In this document: positions 18,240 to 26,762 of the stretch, piece after piece
Layout: every line of letters starts with the position of its first letter
How positions within the stretch are numbered: position 1 is the stretch's first letter
Origin: Hyphomicrobiales bacterium
Lineage (GTDB): Bacteria; Pseudomonadota; Alphaproteobacteria; Rhizobiales; RI-29
NCBI GenBank assembly: GCA_016125495.1
Contig: WGLQ01000029.1
Span: forward strand, 1-64,000
DNA: 64,000 nt
Reading direction: 5' to 3'
Translations under genes and position numbers: made by a program
Notes under the pieces: generated by a model
Seen by the model: the letters and a program-made list of their open reading frames with translations, nothing else
What the model was told of the DNA's origin: nothing
The model's database searches: none

Positions 18240-19142
18240 TCACACCGTCACGAGATGGGCCGCCCGCATCCGCCGCAGCAGGTAGATGGAGAGGATGTTG
18301 ATGAGGATGACCGAGAAAAGCAGCACGGCCGCCAGCGTCGCCGCCATGGAATACTTGATGTCCATGAATACGGTCCGCTGGATCAGAACCGGCAGCGTGA
18401 ACACGCGTCCGCCCCCGAGCAAGGCGGCCGAGGTGAAGGCGCCCATGCACATGTTGAAGACCATGAGGACCATGGCCGTCACACCTGGCAACGCCAGTGG
18501 GAAGATTACGCGGTAATAGACCCGCCAACGGCTGGCCCCGTGGATCTGCGCCGCCTCCTCGAACGAGCGCGGGATGGTCTGAATGACGCTGTAGAGGAGC
18601 AGCACCCCGAACCCGAGCGTGAAATGCATGAGGCCGATGACGACGCCCGTCTCCTTGCCGAAGATGCTGTAGGGTCCGCTGACGAGGCCGAGCGAGAGCA
18701 GCGTCTTGTTCAGCACCCCGCTCGCCGAGAAGATCACGATGAGGCCGTAGACCTTGATGACGATGGTGATGAAGGTGGAGACGACGATGCTCGCGAGCAG
18801 AACCATCGCCCACCTCGAGCGCATGCGCGCGATGAGGTAGGCGACGGGAAATCCGAGGAGGAGCGTGAAGAGTGCCGCGAGCGCCGAGGTCTTCACCGTC
18901 ACCCAGAGGGTGTTCAGATAGAAGCCGTCCGTGAAGAACCTGACGTAGTTGTCGAGGATGAAATCTTTGCCGGTGCGCCCCAGCCCGAGATCCTTGAAGA
19001 AGCTGCGCTCCAGGAAGACGAGCTGCGACGCCGCGACCAGGATGAAACTGAACACGAAAGGGGGAACGAGCAGTAGCCACCAACGGACGTGCAACTCTCC
19101 GCCCCCAGACTCGCGGCCCGGCTCCACCGCCGACGCCACCAC
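18240..19142 (-). CDS. ABC transporter permease (PotB-like)
   Basis: 300 aa permease, first gene of the polyamine-type operon. A membrane helix at about 20-42 precedes the periplasmic region, and the docking loop reads EEAAQIHGASRWRVYYRVIFPLA. The start is a GTG at 19142 with no clear ribosome-binding site, so it is provisional. A promoter candidate lies about 90-115 nt upstream. Confidence 0.85.
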   Translation of the reverse strand: MVASAVEPGRESGGGELHVRWWLLLVPPFVFSFILVAASQLVFLERSFFKDLGLGRTGKDFILDNYVRFFTDGFYLNTLWVTVKTSALAALFTLLLGFPVAYLIARMRSRWAMVLLASIVVSTFITIVIKVYGLIVIFSASGVLNKTLLSLGLVSGPYSIFGKETGVVIGLMHFTLGFGVLLLYSVIQTIPRSFEEAAQIHGASRWRVYYRVIFPLALPGVTAMVLMVFNMCMGAFTSAALLGGGRVFTLPVLIQRTVFMDIKYSMAATLAAVLLFSVILINILSIYLLRRMRAAHLVTV

Positions 19143-19229
19143 AATTGGCGCGGTAAGGAACCCTCGCGGGCCCTATTCCACGAACGTGTGCCAAGCAACG
19201 AGGCGCACCGCCCCAGCCCCCACATCGTC

Positions 19230-19258
19230 ATTCTTGAACCCTCCAGTCATTCGGTCAA
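19230..19258 (-). promoter_or_regulatory. Putative sigma-70 promoter for the polyamine-type ABC operon
   Basis: Reading the minus strand, TTGACC (19258-19253) and AAGAAT (19235-19230) are 17 nt apart. Transcription would begin near 19223, leaving an 80-nt leader. The rest of the 291-nt divergent region (19143-19433) shows no other clear site. Confidence 0.35.
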
Positions 19259-19433
19259 GCCCCTTTCACCCGATCGCAAATGCTGATTTGTTATGCAAAC
19301 GGTCGGCCGAATGCCAACCCTTCGCGAGCACGGGTGCGCCGAAGTGACGTGGCTGAGGGCGTATCCGAAGGTCGCCACAGGCAGTGGCAGGTTCGCTGTG
19401 GTCGTCGACAGCTCGCATGGGGGAGCCCGAAAG

Positions 19434-20378
19434 ATGAGTGCAGCGCACCGCGCCGAAGGTGTCACCGACGGCGGTAGTGACGTCGTCACGGCGATCCTCG
19501 TCATGCTGTTGTCGACGCTGTTCCTGTCGGTGATGCAGGCGCTGGTGCGCTACATCGGCGATGACATGTCCGCGATCCAGGTGACGTTCCTGCGCAGCAT
19601 CTTCGGGCTGATTTTCATCCTCCCGTTCCTCGTCGGCAAGGGTCGGGCGGGTCTGGTGACCCACCGCCCCGGCCTGCATGCGCTGCGCGGCGTCCTGATC
19701 GCCGTCTCGACGGTCACCTTCTTTTGGGGTCTGGCCCGCGTGCCGCTGGCCGAGGCGACTGTGCTGAGCCTCGTCGGGATCATCTTCGGCTCGGTCGGTG
19801 CGGTGATCTTCCTCGGCGAGCCGATGCGCTGGCGGCGCTGGTTGGCCGTTGGTGTGAGCTTTCTCGGTACCCTCGTCATTCTGCGCCCCGGCTTGATCGA
19901 ACCTTCGCTCGGCGCCTATGCGGTTCTCCTCTCGTCGATCACCTGGGGTCTCGCTCTGGTCGTCGTGAAGGAACTCTCGCGCACCGATTCATCGCTCTCC
20001 ATCATCGCCTGGTCGCTCATCCTGATGACGGTGTTCTCCTTCGTGATGACGATCCCGGTCTGGCGTTGGCCGAGCCTGGAGGAATGGTTCGTTGGCGCGC
20101 TGATCGGCGCCACCGCCACCGCCGGTCATTTCGCCATGACGAAATCGCTGCAGCTCGCCGATGCCACCATCGTGCTGCCGCTCAACTTCACGCGCCTCAT
20201 CTGGGCGGCGCTCATCGGTTATGTCTGGTTCGCCGAGGTGCCCGACGTCTGGACCTGGGTCGGCTCGATCCTCATCGCGGGCAGCGTCACCTACATCAGT
20301 CGGCGGGAGGCGGCCCTGCGCCGTCAGGCCGTTGCCGCCCGAACGGCGCACGATCCCGCGCCCAGGCCGGCGCCCTGA
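19434..20378 (+). CDS. EamA/DMT family transporter
   Basis: 314 aa from the ATG at 19434, which has GGGGGAG about 9 nt upstream; the frame extends 47 codons further but without membrane character. Ten hydrophobic helices form two EamA repeats, the second beginning near PSLGAYAVLLSSITWGLALV. Members are inner-membrane exporters of metabolites or amino acids. Substrate unknown. Confidence 0.85.
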   Translation: MSAAHRAEGVTDGGSDVVTAILVMLLSTLFLSVMQALVRYIGDDMSAIQVTFLRSIFGLIFILPFLVGKGRAGLVTHRPGLHALRGVLIAVSTVTFFWGLARVPLAEATVLSLVGIIFGSVGAVIFLGEPMRWRRWLAVGVSFLGTLVILRPGLIEPSLGAYAVLLSSITWGLALVVVKELSRTDSSLSIIAWSLILMTVFSFVMTIPVWRWPSLEEWFVGALIGATATAGHFAMTKSLQLADATIVLPLNFTRLIWAALIGYVWFAEVPDVWTWVGSILIAGSVTYISRREAALRRQAVAARTAHDPAPRPAP

Positions 20379-20388
20379 ACCTCAGGCG
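20371..20388. terminator. Short hairpin containing both stop codons of a convergent pair
   Basis: CGCCCTGA and TCAGGCG pair (one extra C) around ACC. The TGA of the EamA gene and the reverse TGA of the hydrolase gene sit in opposite arms, as at 12828-12849. Confidence 0.35.
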
Positions 20389-21200
20389 ACGGGGCGCGCG
20401 CGGCGGCCCGAACCCGCCCCTTCGAGGAGGAATTCGGCCAGGAGTGCGTCGAACACCTCGGCCCGCTCGACCTGGACGAGATGCGAGGCGCCCTCGATGA
20501 TCTCGAGCTGTGCGCCCGCCACCCCCGCCGCGATGCGCTCGGCATCGGCTGGCGGTGTCGCAACGTCGCCGACCCCGGTGATCAGCAAGAGCGGCGTGGT
20601 GATCTCGACCAGCCGCTCGCGCACGTCGAAGTCGCGCACTGCCATGCTCGAGGCGGCATAGCCGGCGAGCGGCGCGCCCAGCACCATGCGCCGTACAGCC
20701 GCGACCTCCTCGCGGCCGGCGGTAAGGAACGGCGGCGTGAACCAGCGAGCCAGCAACTCGTCGATGATCCCCTCGAGGCCGACCTCGGCGAGCCGTGCGA
20801 GCCGCCGGTCGAACCCCGATTTGTCGTCGACGCCCGCGCTCGCGCCGACCAGCACCATGCGGGCAAAGCGCTCCGGCGCCTCGAGCGCGAGCCAGAGCCC
20901 GACCATGCTGCCGAGCGACAGTCCGCAAAAGGCCGCCCGACGGACCCCGACATGATCCATGACCGCGAGCGCGTCACGCCCGAAGTCGGCGATCGCATAG
21001 GGCCCGGGTGGCACCGACGATCCGCCATGTCCGCGACCGTCGATGTTGAGGATGGCGAAGTGCGCGCCGAGCTGGCGGACTTGCGGCGCCCAGAGCCCGC
21101 GGTTCGCGCCGAGCGAATGGTGCAGCACCAGCCAGGGCTGACCAGGCGTGCCCTCGACGACGTATTCGATCTCCGTCGCCCCGGTCCTCAGTCGCGCCAT
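20382..21200 (-). CDS. Alpha/beta hydrolase (PcaD-like)
   Basis: 272 aa. Nucleophile Ser95 sits in GLSLGS, the oxyanion region is HHSLGANRGLW, and the catalytic His is in EGASHLVQVE. It is closest in style to 3-oxoadipate enol-lactonases; a lactonase would fit after a sugar or alcohol dehydrogenase. The gene overlaps the end of the gluconate-dehydrogenase subunit 3-like gene by 13 nt, making a three-gene operon. Confidence 0.82.
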   Translation of the reverse strand: MARLRTGATEIEYVVEGTPGQPWLVLHHSLGANRGLWAPQVRQLGAHFAILNIDGRGHGGSSVPPGPYAIADFGRDALAVMDHVGVRRAAFCGLSLGSMVGLWLALEAPERFARMVLVGASAGVDDKSGFDRRLARLAEVGLEGIIDELLARWFTPPFLTAGREEVAAVRRMVLGAPLAGYAASSMAVRDFDVRERLVEITTPLLLITGVGDVATPPADAERIAAGVAGAQLEIIEGASHLVQVERAEVFDALLAEFLLEGAGSGRRARPVA

Positions 21201-21709
21201 GTCTCGTCCCCTTCGACCCGCGTTCCGCCACCTGCGCCATGCCCGGCGTCCGACGATCCGGCATCCCGGTACATCGCGGGTCGCTCCATCATCTCCATCA
21301 CCAACTCCTCGGCGCCGAACCCGTCCCGCGGCAGACTGAGCGCCTGCTGGCCGTTGTAGGCCAGTGCCGCCTGCACCCGGCGATCCAGGTAGTAGGCACC
21401 CGCCACCACCTGCATGAGCAACGTGAGTTCACCTGGTTGCTCGGCTTCGATCCGCTCGAGCGCAGCCTCGGGCGCGGTGCCGGCGAGCTTTTCGAGCAGC
21501 CGCGAGAGCGGCGCCAGAAGGTCGGGTCTCGCCGCCAGCACGGCATCCGTTGGGGCACCGGAAAGCGCCAGTTCGTCGGCTCCCGGCATGGCGCTATGGG
21601 CGGGCGCGATGAGCGCCGCGAGTCCGGCGAGCGTCGCGCGCTGGCTCGGTCCGAGCACGCCAGGTGCCGGTTCTCCTGTTTGAGTATTCTTCTTGCCGCC
21701 GTCGGTCAT
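21188..21709 (-). CDS. Gluconate 2-dehydrogenase subunit 3-like protein
   Basis: 173 aa from the ATG at 21709, which overlaps the GMC gene stop (ATGA). The N-terminal half (LGPSQRATLAGLAALIAPA, then MPGADEL) matches the small subunit of flavoprotein sugar dehydrogenases, which helps assembly or export of the large subunit. Unlike typical members it has no Tat or Sec signal here; it begins MTDGGKKNTQ. Function inferred from the family and the overlap. Confidence 0.7.
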   Translation of the reverse strand: MTDGGKKNTQTGEPAPGVLGPSQRATLAGLAALIAPAHSAMPGADELALSGAPTDAVLAARPDLLAPLSRLLEKLAGTAPEAALERIEAEQPGELTLLMQVVAGAYYLDRRVQAALAYNGQQALSLPRDGFGAEELVMEMMERPAMYRDAGSSDAGHGAGGGTRVEGDETWRD

Positions 21710-23295
21710 CCCGCCACCGCCATGTCCCTGCGGCGCGCAAAGACGCCGTCCGCGGCCCTGAGCGCGAGCGCCGCGATCGTCGCTGCCGGATTGACGCTCG
21801 AGCATGTCACGAAGACGCTGCCGTCGACGATCATCAGGTTGGGGATGTCGTGGCAGCGGTTCCAACGATCGACCACCGAGCGTTCGGGATCGTCTCCCAT
21901 CCGGCAGGTGCCGAGCGCGTGCCAGCCATTCTCCACCACGAGCTCGCGCGTCAGCGTCCGCCGTGCCCCTGCCTCCAGGAACGATTCCTCGGCCCGGCGC
22001 GACATGAAGGCCAGCATCGCGCGCGCGTTCTCCGCGATGCGGTAGGTGAGGCGCGGTGCCGGCATGCCGTGACGGTCGCGCAATGCCGCATCGAGCGTGA
22101 CGTTGTTGTTCTCGTCCGGCAGGTCCTCCGCCGTGATGCCCCAGACAGCCGAGCGCCCGAGCCATTCCGCGACGTTGCGGTGCATCGCCTCACCCCAGAC
22201 CCGTTTCCCGGGACGCGGATAGAGAGCCGCCAACAGCGGTCCGCCCGAGGGCGACAGGTTCCACTTCGCGCCCCTGAGGAATCCCCGTGCGCCGTCCGTT
22301 TCCGCGAACTGCATGGAATAGAGGCTCTGGCCCCAGTGCCCTTGCCAACTGGTCATCGGCTCGTCGAATTGACCGATGATGCGGGCGAGCGGGTGCATCA
22401 TCAGGCGGCGTCCGACCAGTCCGGAGCTGTTGGCGAGGCCACCCCCGCCCGAGTTCAGGAGAATTCGCGGCGTCGCGATGGCATGCGCCGCGAGCACGAC
22501 GAGACGGGCCCGCGCGTGCTGCTCGCGGCCCTCGGCATCGTGATAGATCGCCCCGTCGGCGCGGCCGGCGTGGTCGATCGTGATGCGCGCCACGCTCGCC
22601 CCGGTGACGAGCCTTGCCCCGAGCCGTTCCGCTTTCGGCCAGTGTGTGAGGTCCGTCGAGGCCTTGGCGGTTTCGTTGCAACCCGCCCGGCAGGTGCTGC
22701 GCTGCACGCAGGGTCGCCGGCCGTCGTAGGCGCGCGACGCGATGGCATTCGAGCCCGGCCACCAGTGCCAGCCGAGCCGCATGTGCGCCGCCGCCACCCG
22801 TTCGCCCCATGCCCCGATCGGCAGCGGTGGCATCGGATAGTCAGGGCGCGGCGGATAGGCCGGATCGCCGGCGAGACCGGAGACGCCGAACTGGCGGTCC
22901 ACCGCGTCGTAGTAGGGGGCCAGTTCGCGGTAGTCGATCGGCCAGTCGTCGGCCACGCCATCGAGTGAGCGGACCCGGAAATCCGATGGCAGAAAGCGCA
23001 TCCAGTGGGCGCTGTAGAGGATGGTGCTGCCGCCGGCGCCGTGAAACAGCATCGGTTTGATGTCGGAGGTATCGTCTGCGATCGGCGTGTCGTCCGGCCC
23101 GCGCCGCACATTGGGGTTCGCATGCCACGGCCCGAGCGCGGCGAGTTCGAATTCGTCGCGCCGGCCGGGATAATCCTCCGGGCTCCATCGCCGCCCCTGC
23201 TCGAGGCAGACGACATCGACCCCCGCCTCGGCGAGCCGAAGCGAGAAGACGGCACCCGACAACCCTCCCCCGATCACCAAAACGTCCGACTGCAT
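21706..23295 (-). CDS. GMC-family FAD oxidoreductase (gluconate dehydrogenase large-subunit type)
   Basis: 529 aa. It starts with a dinucleotide fold DVLVIGGGLSG (residues 4-14), has FHGAGGSTILYSAHWMRF near the flavin, and ends with GWHALGTCRMG and CSSVNPAATIAALALRAAD, the active-site His/Asn region. It oxidises an alcohol or sugar, passing electrons to an acceptor. Cys-rich CVQRSTCRAGC resembles sorbitol/gluconate dehydrogenase large subunits. ATG at 23295 chosen; 23319 is also possible and neither has a clear ribosome-binding site. No cytochrome subunit gene follows. Confidence 0.83.
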   Translation of the reverse strand: MQSDVLVIGGGLSGAVFSLRLAEAGVDVVCLEQGRRWSPEDYPGRRDEFELAALGPWHANPNVRRGPDDTPIADDTSDIKPMLFHGAGGSTILYSAHWMRFLPSDFRVRSLDGVADDWPIDYRELAPYYDAVDRQFGVSGLAGDPAYPPRPDYPMPPLPIGAWGERVAAAHMRLGWHWWPGSNAIASRAYDGRRPCVQRSTCRAGCNETAKASTDLTHWPKAERLGARLVTGASVARITIDHAGRADGAIYHDAEGREQHARARLVVLAAHAIATPRILLNSGGGGLANSSGLVGRRLMMHPLARIIGQFDEPMTSWQGHWGQSLYSMQFAETDGARGFLRGAKWNLSPSGGPLLAALYPRPGKRVWGEAMHRNVAEWLGRSAVWGITAEDLPDENNNVTLDAALRDRHGMPAPRLTYRIAENARAMLAFMSRRAEESFLEAGARRTLTRELVVENGWHALGTCRMGDDPERSVVDRWNRCHDIPNLMIVDGSVFVTCSSVNPAATIAALALRAADGVFARRRDMAVAG

Positions 23296-23460
23296 GTGCC
23301 AGTCTGGCGCCCGAACCATGGTTGGCGCAAGGGCTGACGTCGTGCACTTCGAGATCGGCGAGGTCCGCGCGAGTCCGGCTGGACGCCGTCCGGTCCGATT
23401 GCCATATGTCGTAATGTTATGATAGCGGCCGTAGATGGTTCGCAGACGGGGAGTGCCCAT

Positions 23461-24366
23461 TTGACCTTCCGCCAGCTCGATGCCTTTCGCGCCTTGATGC
23501 TCACCGGCACGGTGACCGGCGCGGCGCAGATGCTGGGCATCTCGCAGCCGGCCATGAGCCGGCTGATCGCCGATTTCGAGGAGGAGGTGCAACTGCGCCT
23601 CTTCAACCGCACGGGCCGCCGGCTGGTGCCGACGAGCGAGGCGCGGGCCCTGTTCGAGGAAGTGCGCCGCGCCTTTGCCGGGTTGGACCGGATTCGCGAG
23701 GCCGCGGAGGCGATCCGCGCCTACAAGCACGAGCGGCTGCGCGTGGTCGCCATTCCGAGCATCGGTGCCGGCGCGGGTGTCGAGCTGGTGCGCCGCTTCG
23801 CCGAGACGCACCCGAACGTCTCGATCTCCCTCGAGATCCAGGCGACCAACGGCGTCATCGATCTCATCACCGCGCAGCAGGCCGACGTCGCCATCGCCCA
23901 CCCCTATATCGAAACGGCGAACGTCAATTCCCGCGTGCTCGATTCCGGGCCCTCCGTTTGTCTTCTGCCGGTCGGCCATCCGCTGGCCCGCGCCGAGGTG
24001 ATCCGACCGCAGGATCTGCGCGGCGAGAGCTACATCTCGTTCCGTCCAGATTCGGTCTACCGCCACCGCATCGACTCGCTGTTCCGCGAGGCGGGCATTT
24101 CGCGCGACATGCGCTTCGAGGTGCGCACCACCGAGGGTGTCTGCGCCATGGTGGCGGCCGGGCTCGGTGTCGCCATCGTCGGCCCCTACCTGCCCGATCA
24201 GGCCGTCGTGGGCTGCGTCGTGCGCCCGTTCGAGCCTGTCGTCCTCGTCGAACTGGCGTTGATCTGGTATGCGAACCAGCCGCTATCGGCCATCGCCGAG
24301 GAGTTCCTCGCCATGGTCGAGCGCCATTTCCTCGACGAGCAGGTCCAGGTGTCGGTCGGGGCCTGA
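23461..24366 (+). CDS. LysR-family transcriptional regulator
   Basis: 301 aa from the TTG at 23461, which has GGGGAG 7 nt upstream and gives the standard LysR N-terminus; an ATG at 23419 would add 14 residues. The winged HTH (about 3-60: GAAQMLGISQPAMSRLIADF) is followed by a periplasmic-binding-like effector domain. It is divergent from the GMC operon with a 165-nt gap and so probably controls it. Confidence 0.88.
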   Translation: MTFRQLDAFRALMLTGTVTGAAQMLGISQPAMSRLIADFEEEVQLRLFNRTGRRLVPTSEARALFEEVRRAFAGLDRIREAAEAIRAYKHERLRVVAIPSIGAGAGVELVRRFAETHPNVSISLEIQATNGVIDLITAQQADVAIAHPYIETANVNSRVLDSGPSVCLLPVGHPLARAEVIRPQDLRGESYISFRPDSVYRHRIDSLFREAGISRDMRFEVRTTEGVCAMVAAGLGVAIVGPYLPDQAVVGCVVRPFEPVVLVELALIWYANQPLSAIAEEFLAMVERHFLDEQVQVSVGA

Positions 24367-24402
24367 CGATCGCTTCGACGCGTACCGCCCGCCGCCGACT
24401 GA

Positions 24403-24966
24403 TCAGACCTGGTTGATTGCCGTGCGAAACCGCTCGCGCGCCGCGCTGCTGTGAATGGTGGCATAGTCGCGCGGGTAGTTCTCGCCCGGCTCGATCGCGA
24501 GCACTGTGAGGCTTGGGCCGGGGCTTTCGAGAATCGCAGCGATATTTTCCTCCAGCTCGCCGAGCGCCGCCAGTGTCCAGGCCCGCCGGTAGCCGGCCGC
24601 GAGTGCCATCGCGGCAAAGTCGATGCGCTCCGGTCCTGGCAATGGATGCGCGCCGTTCACTTCGTAGGTGCCGTTGTAGAAGAGGAAGTGGCGCAGGTTC
24701 TCGGGCGCCGCGCCCGCGATCGTGACGAGCGAGCCAAGGTTCATGAGCAGGCTCCCGTCGCCGTCGAAGCAGAGCACGCGCTTGTCGGGTCGCGCGAGCG
24801 CGAGACCGAGCGCGTGCGACGAGGCCGCCCCCATGGCGCCGGTGGAGATGTAGTTGAGCGGGCGCGGCGCGATGGCCATCCAGTCGAACAACGCCTGATA
24901 GACGGCCACGACGATGTCGTCGCCGACGTGCCGCTTCAGGATTTCGAGCGCGTGGTCTCTCCGCAT
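24403..24966 (-). CDS. ThDP-dependent decarboxylase beta subunit
   Basis: 187 aa from the ATG at 24966. It is the pyrophosphate-binding half of a ThDP enzyme: FDGDGSLLMNLGSL followed by FLFYNGTYEVNG gives the GDG...N motif that binds Mg-ThDP. STGAMGAASSHALGLALA is typical of ComE-type beta subunits. The alpha half is encoded 15 kb away (8969-9538) on the same strand. It is monocistronic here, convergent with the LysR gene and divergent from the aldehyde dehydrogenase. Confidence 0.82.
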   Translation of the reverse strand: MRRDHALEILKRHVGDDIVVAVYQALFDWMAIAPRPLNYISTGAMGAASSHALGLALARPDKRVLCFDGDGSLLMNLGSLVTIAGAAPENLRHFLFYNGTYEVNGAHPLPGPERIDFAAMALAAGYRRAWTLAALGELEENIAAILESPGPSLTVLAIEPGENYPRDYATIHSSAARERFRTAINQV

Positions 24967-25263
24967 GCTTGGCCCCAACTCGCGACGTGGCGACCCGCCT
25001 GGCGGCCGGGCATCGCCGAAGGACGATCGACATTCATCGAAAATGACGCCGCATGCTGCGACCTATCCATCACAAGCTGGCGCATCGGCAGTGCTTCACA
25101 TTCGGAAAGATTATGCTACGTTCGTCGGCGTCGATCAACTGCGGAGCGCGGGGCCGAGGCCGCAACAGTCTCGTCCGAGGGGTGGCTCGTTCGCCCTGCG
25201 GCGCCACGCAGGTGCGAGAGGATCGGCAGGGTGCAGGGTGCGGCTCCGGGTTCGGTCCAGTCG
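24967..25263. other. Divergent intergenic region, no gene
   Basis: About 300 nt between the ThDP beta-subunit and aldehyde dehydrogenase genes. The segment near 25095-25120 is locally AT-rich and holds TATGCT (25112-25117), a possible -10 box for the rightward operon, but no well-spaced -35 box is visible. I see no gene here. Confidence 0.4.
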
Positions 25264-26736
25264 ATGCAGTCTTTTGGTCACGTGATTGCCGGGCGCTGGC
25301 AGCCCCCCGTTTCGGGAGGCATGATCGAATCGATCGACCCGGCGACCGGCGAGGTCTGGTGCCGTATCGCGCGAGGTGACGCGGCCGATGCCGCCGCCGC
25401 GGTGTCCGCCGCCCGCGCGGCCTTCGACGATGGTTGGGGAACCTCGAGCCCATCCGCTCGCGCCGACGCCCTGTCCAGCATCGCCGACGTTCTCGATGCG
25501 CGCTGGGAGGAACTGGTCGAATCCGAGGTCCGCGACAACGGCAAGCGCATCACCGAGGTGCGCGCCCAGTTTCGCTCCCTTTCCGGCTGGTATCGCCATT
25601 TCGCGCGCGAAGCGTCCCGGATTTCGGCGCACCCGCTGGAGAACGCCACGCCCGGCATCGAGAGCGAGGCGAGCTACGAGCCCTTCGGCGTGGTCCTCGC
25701 CGTCACGCCCTGGAACTCCCCGCTGATGATCGCCGCATGGAAGCTCGGTCCCGCGCTCGCGGCCGGCAACACCGTCGTGGTCAAGCCGTCCGAGCATGCC
25801 TCCGTTTCGACCTTGCGCTTCGCCGAACTCCTCGGCGCGACGCGCCTGCCGGCCGGCGCCGTCAACGTCGTCACCGGTTACGGGCACGAGGTCGGCGAGG
25901 CGCTCGTGCGTGATGCCCGCGTCGCCAAGGTCAGCTTCACCGGCTCCGACTTCGGCGGCAGCCGGGTCGCGGCCGCCGCCGCGGCCGGCGTCAAGCCGGT
26001 CACGCTCGAACTCGGTGGCAAGTCGCCGCAACTCGTCTTTGCGGACGCCGACCTCCAAAGCGCCGTGAACGGCGTGCTCTCCGGCATTTTCCTCTCGAAT
26101 GGTCAAACCTGCGTCGCTGGTTCGCGCGCGATCGTCGAAGAAGCGATCCTCGGGCCGTTTCTCGATTCCCTGCTCGAGCGCGTGCGGGCGCTGCGAATAG
26201 GTGATCCGATGAGCGAGGCGACCGACATCGGCCCCCTCGCCAACGCGCCCCATCTCGAAAAGGTCCTCGCGATGATCGAACGCGCGCGGGTCGAGGGGGC
26301 ACGATGCCTTGCCGGCGGTCGCCGCGCACGCGTCGAAGCCAAGCCCGGTGGCCTCTTCGTCGAGCCGACGGTTTTTGCCGACGTGACGCCGGCCATGCAG
26401 CTCTGGCGCGAGGAGGTTTTCGGACCGGTCCTCGCGGTGACGTCCTTCAGGGGAGAGGCCGAGGCCCTCGCGCTCGCCAACGACAGCGCGTATGGGCTTG
26501 CCGCCGGGGTCTGGACGTCCGACCCGCAGCGCGCCCGGCGCCTCGCTGCCGGCATTTGCGCAGGCACCGTCTACGTAAATCACTATCGCAGCGTCGATCC
26601 CGGTGCGCCCATCGGCGGCTGCAAGCGGTCGGGTTACGGCCGCGAACTCGGACCGGACGCGGTCAAGGACTATCAGCAGGTGAAATCGGTTTGGATAGGC
26701 ACGAGACCGGTCGCGGATCCGTTCGCGGCCCGTTGA
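25264..26736 (+). CDS. NAD(P)-dependent aldehyde dehydrogenase
   Basis: 490 aa. The full catalytic set is present: Asn151 (TPWNSPL), Glu249 (TLELGGKS) and nucleophile Cys283 (NGQTCVAGSR), with the coenzyme fold FTGSDFGG. It oxidises an aldehyde to an acid; the specific aldehyde is not evident. First gene of the Rieske/DUF1116/amidase operon (26 nt to the next gene), so it probably handles the aldehyde released by the oxygenase. The ATG at 25264 lacks a strong ribosome-binding site; an in-frame GTG at 25231 is an alternative. Confidence 0.88.
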   Translation: MQSFGHVIAGRWQPPVSGGMIESIDPATGEVWCRIARGDAADAAAAVSAARAAFDDGWGTSSPSARADALSSIADVLDARWEELVESEVRDNGKRITEVRAQFRSLSGWYRHFAREASRISAHPLENATPGIESEASYEPFGVVLAVTPWNSPLMIAAWKLGPALAAGNTVVVKPSEHASVSTLRFAELLGATRLPAGAVNVVTGYGHEVGEALVRDARVAKVSFTGSDFGGSRVAAAAAAGVKPVTLELGGKSPQLVFADADLQSAVNGVLSGIFLSNGQTCVAGSRAIVEEAILGPFLDSLLERVRALRIGDPMSEATDIGPLANAPHLEKVLAMIERARVEGARCLAGGRRARVEAKPGGLFVEPTVFADVTPAMQLWREEVFGPVLAVTSFRGEAEALALANDSAYGLAAGVWTSDPQRARRLAAGICAGTVYVNHYRSVDPGAPIGGCKRSGYGRELGPDAVKDYQQVKSVWIGTRPVADPFAAR

Positions 26737-26762
26737 GGCTGGAGGCTGGAGGATATGAAACG

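Noticed and set aside
23320-24066. N-terminal extension of the GMC protein reading antisense through the LysR gene
   Set aside because: The family N-terminus (DVLVIGGG) begins at 23295; the upstream translation lacks any domain and overlaps a sound LysR gene.
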